5,139 nt of DNA from contig LATQ01000001.1 in NCBI GenBank assembly GCA_001017865.1, positions 493,970-499,108 on the forward strand, given 5' to 3'. A model generated the notes under the pieces. That model did not search any database, was not told the origin of the DNA, and saw only the letters and a list, made by a program, of their open reading frames with translations. This DNA comes from Rhodococcus sp. IITR03 (GTDB lineage Bacteria > Actinomycetota > Actinomycetes > Mycobacteriales > Mycobacteriaceae). The translations under genes were made by a program, and so were the position numbers. Positions 1 to 5,139 of the stretch are shown here, piece by piece. Numbering within the stretch: position 1 is the stretch's first letter; every line of letters starts with the position of its first letter.

Positions 1-776
1 GCCGCGCCCCGTGGGATCGATCCGGCGCTCGAGGTTCAGGCCGAGCCCCAGGAGCTCGTGCCGCGTCGGCGGCCCACCCAGGAGCGGAGCCGCCGCAAGT
101 TCGACGCCTGTTGGCCGCCTCGCGTGAACTGCTCACCGAAGTCGGCTTCGAGTCGTTCACCTGTGAGGAGGTCGCATCCCGCGCAGACGTCCCCATCGGC
201 ACCCTCTACCAGTTCTTTGCCAACAAGTACGTGATCGTGTGCGAGCTCAACCGGCAGGACCTCGTCGGCGTCCAGAGCGAGCTCGCCCAGTTCAATGGCA
301 AGATCCCGTCCGTCGACTGGTTGCGCTTCCTCAACAGCTTCGTCGACCACCTCGCCGGACTGTGGACCACCGATCCGTCCCGCCGCGAGGTGTGGCTCGC
401 GATGCAGTCCACCCCGTCCACCCGGGCCACCGGCGCCATCCACGAACGCGAGTTCGCCGAGCAGGTCGCGCGGATGCTGGCACCGCTCACCCCGGACACC
501 CCGCGACCGCGCCGCAAGCTCATGGCCGAGGTGCTCGTCCACATCGTGTACTCGATGCTCAACTTCTCGGTGCAGGATGACCAGACCCATGCCGACGCCG
601 TCGTCGAACTCAAGCGCATCATGGTCGCCTATCTGCAGATCGCCGAACAGGACTCACGCGCTCAGGCCAAGCGACGCCAACGCCGTGAGGAACGCGAGGG
701 ATCCGTACGCGAACAGGCCGACCGGCGGGACACCGAAACGGATCAGGCCGAGGAAGCTCGCGCTCCCTCGGCCTGA
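1..776 (+). CDS. TetR-family transcriptional regulator (5' end open, one apparent frameshift)
   Basis: Predicted DNA-binding repressor of the TetR/AcrR family. From the GTG at 58-60 the protein starts MPRRRPTQERSRRKFDALLA. It continues into the usual N-terminal helix (ASRELLTEVGFESFT) and a helix-turn-helix with the family signature EEVASRADVPIGTLYQFFANK, about residues 37-57. The rest is a helical ligand/dimerisation domain of no recognised ligand class, ending in a charged tail rich in R, E, D and Q. The stop is TGA 774-776. The frame breaks near 107-109: adding one C (GCCTG to GCCCTG) joins codons 1-108 to the frame running from 111. The restored protein is about 239 aa from GTG 58. The frame stays open and coding-like to position 1, so a start left of the window is possible; GTG 58 is the only in-frame ATG/GTG/TTG before the break. 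It converges on acpS-fas with a 10-base gap. A role in lipid control is only inferred. It does not look like mycobacterial FasR as I recall that sequence. Confidence 0.87.
   Translation, partial: RAPWDRSGARGSGRAPGARAASAAHPGAEPPQVRRLLAASRELLTEVGFESFTCEEVASRADVPIGTLYQFFANKYVIVCELNRQDLVGVQSELAQFNGKIPSVDWLRFLNSFVDHLAGLWTTDPSRREVWLAMQSTPSTRATGAIHEREFAEQVARMLAPLTPDTPRPRRKLMAEVLVHIVYSMLNFSVQDDQTHADAVVELKRIMVAYLQIAEQDSRAQAKRRQRREEREGSVREQADRRDTETDQAEEARAPSA
50..60 (+). promoter_or_regulatory. Candidate ribosome binding site and GTG start of the TetR gene
   Basis: AGGAG at 50-54 precedes the in-frame GTG at 58-60. The protein from this GTG begins about 14 residues before the first TetR helix, which is normal for the family. 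The spacing of three bases is shorter than usual, and the reading frame is open upstream to the window edge, so the assignment is tentative. Confidence 0.35.
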
Positions 777-779
777 TTC
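740..779. terminator. Long hairpin between convergent genes, probable bidirectional terminator
   Basis: A perfect 12-bp inverted repeat pairs 742-753 (ATCAGGCCGAGG) with 766-777 (CCTCGGCCTGAT). After one mismatch (754/765), AGC 755-757 pairs with GCT 762-764, leaving a four-base loop. On the plus strand a G-U pair (741/778) and a G-C pair (740/779) extend the base. The repeat contains the TetR stop codon and begins nine bases beyond the acpS stop, so it suits both transcripts. Neither side has a proper U tract: TTCCCC follows on plus, and CCGTTTCGG on minus. That is common for actinobacterial terminators but lowers certainty. Confidence 0.7.
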
Positions 780-786
780 CCCACAT

Positions 787-1192
787 CTACGTACGTCGGC
801 CGTCGACCTCGTCGAGGACGACGAACGCGCCGGCCATGTCACCGTCGTGGGTCAACGACACATGGATCCGGACGCCGGTCAGCTTCTCGGCGACCTGCCG
901 GTGCAGCCGGATGCTCGGGCGACCCCACGCGTCCGAGACCACTTCGATCTGCTGATGGATCGTCTCCGGTAGCACCGGTGGCTGCCGAACAGCGACGCCG
1001 ACCACGCCTTGATCACCGCCTCCTTCGCCGCCCACCGGGCGGCGAAGTGACGGGCGGGATCGGAGCTGCGGGTGTCGCGTCGCGACGCTCACCCGGTGTG
1101 AAGTTCGCCAGCATCGTCGTTCCCGTCCGACTCAGCTGTTCCGCGAACTCCGGCACCGACACGAGGTCGAACCCGACACCCGCAACTCCCAT
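787..1192 (-). CDS. acpS: Holo-[acyl-carrier-protein] synthase AcpS (two apparent frameshifts)
   Basis: Cytoplasmic 4'-phosphopantetheinyl transferase: it moves phosphopantetheine from coenzyme A to a serine of acyl carrier domains, here presumably the FAS-I ACP encoded just upstream. From ATG 1192-1190 the protein starts MGVAGVGFDLVSVPEF. Asp9 is the expected metal-binding residue of the N-terminal GxDLV motif. FTPGERRDA (31-39) and RHFAARWAAKEAVIKAW (48-64, catalytic Glu58) follow, then LPETIHQQIEVV and the C-terminal IHVSLTHDGDMAGAFVVL. The stop is TAG 789-787. Two bases appear missing. One is at 1076/1075 (a G, giving RRDADTRSSDPARHF). The other is near 981/980 (CCC reduced to CC, giving GSPPVLPE; the exact lost base is ambiguous). 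Restored length is 135 aa, close to mycobacterial AcpS. It lies 14 bases after the fas stop with no clear Shine-Dalgarno, so it is probably co-transcribed and translationally coupled. Confidence 0.9.
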
Positions 1193-1206
1193 CCCGAGAC
1201 CCGTGC
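1193..1206 (-). other. fas-acpS junction
   Basis: Fourteen bases (GCACGGGTCTCGGG on the minus strand) separate the fas TAG from the acpS ATG. There is no room for a promoter and no clear AGGAGG-like site, which suggests one transcript with acpS translation coupled to termination of fas. Confidence 0.6.
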
Positions 1207-4200
1207 CTACTTGCAGCCGGGCAGACCGGAGCGGTACACGTCGTCCTCACCGAGGCGGGCCTCCGGCGAGAGCAGCATGTCCGCCTCTAGCTGACGCGTG
1301 GCCGAAGCCGGCACGTGATCGTCACCGAGACGACGATCCGCAGGCCGCTGGTAGAGCGACGCTCCACCGGTCATCGCGTCCACCAGGCGACGCTTGCCGG
1401 CGACGGTGCGCTCGGCAGCCTTCGCCAGGTAGGCCTCCCGGCGCTCGGCCGGGATCGCCTCGACGAACGCCTGCGGATGGACCACCGCGATCAGACCCGA
1501 CACGTGCCCGAAGCCGAGGCTCGTGAGCAGACCCGCCTTGAGCGGGAGCTGCTCGCCGAACCGGATCGGCGTGCGCGGCCACACGAGGTGCTCGAACTCC
1601 GCCATCTTCTCGTCGACACAGTCGAGGCTGCGGTTCGGCGGAACCACACCCTGCGCGAGGACCTGGCACAGGCCGATCAGCTGGAAGGCGGCGGCGCCGC
1701 CCTTGGCGTGACCGGTCAGCGACTTCTGCGAGACCACGAACATCGGGTTGCCCTCGCTGCGGCCCAGCGCACCGGCCAGACGCTCGTGCAGCTCGGCCTC
1801 GTTCGGGTCGTTCGCGGCGGTCGAGGTGTCGTGCTTGGAGATCACCGCTATGTCGTCGGCCGTGAGACCGAGCTTGCGCAGTTCCTTCGCCAGACCCGAC
1901 TCGCGTCCACCGCGACCCGCACCGAGCGCACCGATGCCGGGCGCCGGGATCGAGGTGTGCACACCGTCGGCGAACGATCCGGCCCAGGCGACCACACCGA
2001 GCACCGGCAGGCCCATCTCGAGCGCGACATCGCCGCGGGCGAGCAGGACGGTGCCGCCACCGGCCGACTCGACGAATCCACCGCGACGACGGTCGTTGGC
2101 GCGGGAGAAGCGACGATCGCTGATGCCCTTGGCCTGCATGTCCTCCGACTTGGCGGTCGCGGACATATCACCGAAGCCGACGATGCCCTCGATACCGAGA
2201 TCGTCGAAGCCACCGGCGACGACCAGGTCGGCCTTGCCGAGCTTGATCTTGTCCACGCCCTCCTCGACGGAGACCGCAGCCGTGGCGCACGCCGCGACCG
2301 GGTGCACCATCGCGCCGTAGCCACCGACGTACGACTGGACGACGTGCGCGGCGATGACGTTCGGCAGGGCCTCCTGCAGGATGTCGTTCGCCCGCGACTC
2401 GCCGAGCAGCGTGTCGATGTACAGCGACCGCATCGAGGACATGCCACCCATGCCGGTGCCCTGCGTGTTGGCGACCATCGACGGGTGCACCCAGCGGAGC
2501 AGCTCGGACGGGGTGAAGCCACCGGTGAGGAAGGCGTCGACCGTGGTGACGATGTTCCACAGACCCACCCGGTCCACCGAGTCCGCCATGTCGGCGGGGA
2601 TGCCCCACTTGGTGACGTCGAAGCCGGTCGGGATCTGGCCGCCGACCGTGCGGGTCAGCTTCGCCTTGCGCGGCACGCGGATCTCGGTGCCGGCCTTGCG
2701 GGTGACCGTCCAGTCGCCCGACTCGGCGTCGACCGACGCAACCGTGTTCTCCGGATCGGAGTCGACGAACGCGCGGGCTTCGGCCTCGGAACCGACGACG
2801 AAGGACAGGTCCTTGTCGAGGAAGACCGAGGTCAGCAGCGGAGCCGTGTTGTCGATCATCGCACCGTCGTCGCCGTAGCGGCGGATGCCGCAGCGCTCGA
2901 CCACCGCGTCGTGGTAACGGTCGGCGATCTCCGCCTCGGGCACCAGCTCACCGGTCTCGGTGTCGTAGAAGCCCGGCTTGGGATCGTTCTCCCAGCCGAT
3001 CAGGCCCGTGACCCACGCCAGCTCGAGCACACCGGCGGCCGACAGTTCCTCGTCGACCTCCATCTCGAAGCGGGTGCGAGCGGAGCCGTAGGGGCCGAGC
3101 TCACCGGCACCGACGATGACGACCGTGTCGGCGAGGTCGGCGGTGACCGTGCCCACTCGGGGGTCGGCAGCTCCTCGGCACGCGGAGGTTCGGGCAACGC
3201 CGCGATGGTCGCGGTGTCGTCCTCGTCCTCCTCGACGGCGTCGGCCGCCTCCTGCGCCTGCTTCGCGAGCGCCGGCAGGTCGACGTCCACCTCGGACAGT
3301 CCACCGGTCAGGTCCGCGACGAGCGGAGCCTCGGCGGCGAGACGCGTGGCCTCCGGTCCGACCAGCTTCAGCAGCTCGCCGGCCATCTCTCGGTCGACCA
3401 GGTACGGACACCGGCGCCTCGACAGCCTCGACCAGCGGGTCGTTGCCGCCCATCAGGCCCGTGCCGCGCACCCAGCCGATGAGGGCGTGGGCGAGGGTGA
3501 CGCGCTCGGCCCAGGTGCGCTCGGCGCTCCACCGGTTGATGATCGCGTCGAGTGCGGCCTTGGCCTCACCGTAGGCACCGTCGCCACCGAACTTGCCTCG
3601 GTTCGGCGAACCGGGCAGCACCACGTGCAGGTGGGTGTCGACGTCGCGGTCGTACCCGATCTTCGACAGTCCGGCGATCAGTCGCTCGACCGACCACAAC
3701 AGCACCCGCATCTCCATCTCGGCGCGCGCACCGGCGTCGGCGAGCGAACCCGCCACGCGCGGCGCGGCGAACGGGAAGAGCAGCGTGGGGGTGAGCGCGT
3801 CCTTGATCAGCTTCTTCGCGCCACCGGCGACCTCGACGGTCTCGGTGCCGATCCACTCGATCAGGCGTCGACGTCGCTGTAGGACGCCATGTTCGCGGGA
3901 ACCACCCACAGCGCCGCACCGGCGCGAGCGTTGCGTGCGTACAGCTCCTTGTAGAAGCCCAGGCGGCTGTCGTTCAACGAGGACGTGGTGACGACGACCG
4001 TCGCGCCGCCGGCGAGCAGCTCCGCGGCGACGGCTGCGCCGATACCGCCCTTGCTGGCGCCGGTGACCACGGCGACCTCGTCCGCGTACTCGGCACCCTC
4101 GGTGACGACGGCGGTCTCGGCGATCGCGGCGTAGGTCTGCGCGAGCTCCGTACGACCGGCTCGGTGGCCTTGCGGCCCCAGAACTCGGCGTGCGCAGCCA

Positions 4201-5139
4201 CGGTCCGCCCTGCACCGGTGAAGCGCTCGACCTCGAGCTGCTCCCCGAGCCAGACGCGCGCCAGGTCCTCGCGGGCGGTGGCCCAGCGATCGTCGATCAG
4301 GACGGCCTTGCGCTCGTCGAATGCCGGAGCGACCAGACGCGGCCAGTCGGAGCCGAGCTCGGCGGAGACCAGGTCGACGAGTTCGTCGTCGGCCTTGTCG
4401 GCCAGGCCCGAGACCTGCTCGGTGTGGCCGAGCTGCTCGAGCACGAGACGGGCGGCACTGGCGAGAACCCCGTCGCGACCGGTGATCTGCTCGGCGAACT
4501 CGCCGAGGGCAGCGGCGTCGACCGTCGCTCCCCCGCCGCCACCGGCGGACGGCATCGACACGGCGATTCCGCGACGCGAGGCCACCGACTGCACGGCGGC
4601 GTCGATCAGCTTGTCGACCGAAGCAGCATCCGCGAGGCACCATCGCTCAGGCCGCCAGGTCGCCGCCGCGGACGGACGAACCGTCGCGGCTACCGAGAGC
4701 AGCTTCGGCGGTGACGTGCGACGCCCAGCCCTCGCCCAGACCCCACACCTTGGTGACGCGGTCGGCGACGTAGGCGGGACGCTTGCCCGACGGACCGAAC
4801 ACCTTGCGCAGATGATCGTTGATCGAGTCCGACAGCACCGGGCCGAAGGGGCGGTAGGTGCGGGCGAGACGGTCGACCGTGCCGGCGAGGGCACCCATGT
4901 CGGCGTCGGCGGCACCGTCGATCGCACCGAGCGAAAGCTCGGAACCGAGGTCGACGAGCAGCTGGTTGCGGCGCGAGGACACGCCGTCGCACAGCGCCTC
5001 GATCGTGTCGGCGGGACCGATCTGATCCGGGCGCAGCTTCGTCCACAGGGCGATGAGCACCTTGGTGGCGTCGGCGGCCTTGAACGCGATGTCGTCCGGG
5101 GTCGGGCCACCGGCCGGCGCAGCGGGAGCCGCGGCGGGT
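1207..5139 (-). CDS. fas: Type I fatty acid synthase FAS-I, C-terminal part: ACP, KR and KS (5' end off window, seven apparent frameshifts)
   Basis: C-terminal part of the large multifunctional FAS-I that makes long-chain acyl-CoA for membrane lipids and, in mycolata, mycolic acid precursors. Residue 1 here is the codon at 5138-5136. Order: an Ala/Pro linker (1-10), ACP with the phosphopantetheine serine in CDGVSSRRNQLL (first Ser, about residue 54), KR with the NADPH-binding TGASKGGIG and the active site SPNRGKFGGDGAYGEAK, an acidic linker (VEEDEDD), and KS with Cys in HPVAACATAAVS and His in SKHDTST and LTGHAKGG. It ends LPGCK then TAG 1209-1207. The frame breaks at about 4650, 4631, 4154, 3865, 3415, 3389 and 3152. 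Each needs one added base, giving continuous protein such as VDALIEWIG, EAAGVRTWSTEEMAGELL and PTPEWGTVTADL. With seven bases restored, 5138-1207 is exactly 1313 codons. The 1207-3150 part is intact. Sequencing error is favoured over a pseudogene. acpS follows after 14 bases. Confidence 0.93.
1330..3135 (-). other. Ketosynthase (KS) domain of FAS-I
   Basis: Condensing enzyme that joins the acyl chain to malonyl-ACP with loss of CO2. The nucleophile is Cys codon 2289-2287 in HPVAACATAAVS. The two histidines are codon 1833-1831 (VISKHDTSTAANDPNEAE) and codon 1710-1708 (SQKSLTGHAKGGAAAF), 41 residues apart. GFGHVSGLIAVVHP, typical of the KS C-terminal half, follows. The domain is in one uninterrupted frame. 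About 45 further residues with no known motif lead to the protein's C-terminus. Confidence 0.9.
3384..4130 (-). other. Ketoreductase (KR) domain of FAS-I
   Basis: NADPH-dependent reduction of 3-ketoacyl-ACP. The Rossmann motif VAVVTGASKGGIGAAV has T at 4064-4062 and the last G of GGIG at 4040-4038. The active site reads SPNRGKFGGDGAYGEAK, with Ser codon 3609-3607, Tyr 3573-3571 and Lys 3561-3559. Ser is 12 residues before Tyr and the YxxxK pair is intact, the arrangement I recall from yeast Fas2. The domain ends near GVRTWSTEEMAGELL, matching GVRTFS-type sequence in fungal FAS. Frame breaks near 3865, 3415 and 3389 lie inside it, but none removes a catalytic residue. Confidence 0.88.
4650..5115 (-). 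other. ACP domain of FAS-I
   Basis: Acyl carrier domain of about 155 residues, from GGPTPDDIAFKAADATKV to VRGGDLAA. The length fits the FAS-I/fungal type, with a canonical four-helix carrier part plus a second structural helical part. The phosphopantetheine serine is the first Ser of GVSSRRNQ (codon 4979-4977), chosen by aligning NQLLVDLG with the NEILGDLG segment of the yeast ACP from memory. An Ala/Pro-rich linker (PAAAPAAPA) precedes it at the window edge, as expected for a mobile carrier domain. A single ACP copy is visible. Confidence 0.9.

Noticed and set aside
443..456. Short palindrome GAAC-GCGA-GTTC as a possible operator
   Set aside because: It is too short, lies deep in the TetR coding sequence and is explained by the codons.
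36..622. Minus-strand open frames opposite the TetR gene
   Set aside because: They are low-complexity shadow translations; the plus strand encodes a clear helix-turn-helix protein.
787..1092. acpS read as a 101-residue protein from the in-frame GTG at 1092
   Set aside because: Its first 40 or so residues do not look like AcpS. The missing motifs GVGFDLVSVPEF and AARWAAKEAVIKAW are present in the other two frames just upstream.
978..1526. Plus-strand open frame across acpS and the end of fas
   Set aside because: The translation is rich in P, R and A with no motif, and it overlaps two recognised genes on the other strand.
1315..3882. Very long open frame (about 855 codons) on the plus strand, antisense to fas
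   Set aside because: It mirrors the KR-KS coding region codon for codon in a high-GC gene. The translation is rich in R, G, D and H with no domain, while the minus-strand protein carries all FAS motifs.
3140..4660. Programmed ribosomal frameshifting in fas
   Set aside because: Seven sites would each need the same correction, with no slippery heptamer or pseudoknot evident, and the neighbouring genes show the same kind of break.
1207..5139. fas as several separate small proteins or a split FAS
   Set aside because: The breaks fall inside domains, neighbouring pieces continue exactly after one base is restored, and no start codons with ribosome sites occur at the piece boundaries.

Overview
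The window comes from a high-GC actinobacterium, most likely a mycolic-acid-producing member of the Mycobacteriales (Rhodococcus/Gordonia-like). The main evidence is a giant bacterial type I fatty acid synthase (FAS-I) followed directly by a free-standing acpS, an arrangement typical of that order. Third codon positions are almost all G or C. Genus is an inference.

Layout. Positions 1-776 (+) hold a TetR-family regulator whose 5' end is uncertain or off the left edge. Positions 777-786 are a 10-base gap where the regulator and acpS meet tail to tail. A strong hairpin (740-779) covers the regulator's stop codon and probably terminates both transcripts. Positions 1192-787 (-) hold acpS (holo-ACP synthase). 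After a 14-base gap, positions 5139-1207 (-) hold the C-terminal part of fas: an Ala/Pro linker, the ACP domain, the ketoreductase (KR) and the ketosynthase (KS). The N-terminal half of fas (AT-ER-DH-MPT in this family) lies beyond the right edge. No stretch over 300 bases lacks a gene.

How the genes work together. AcpS transfers 4'-phosphopantetheine to the serine of the FAS ACP domain. The ACP then carries the growing chain to KS (condensation) and KR (3-keto reduction). Fungal FAS alpha chains carry the same ACP-KR-KS-PPT order in one polypeptide; here the PPT role is the separate gene acpS. The convergent TetR gene could regulate lipid genes, but nothing in the window proves its target.

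The main oddity is that all three genes are broken by apparent single-base deletions: one in the regulator, two in acpS and seven in fas. Each restores a continuous, family-like protein when one base is added back. Most lie in or beside short G/C runs, and three are the same change (a C lost from GCCCTG). No insertion is needed anywhere. With all predicted catalytic residues present, this looks like uncorrected sequencing error rather than gene decay. I see no mobile element, CRISPR array, tRNA or rRNA, and no convincing undescribed system.
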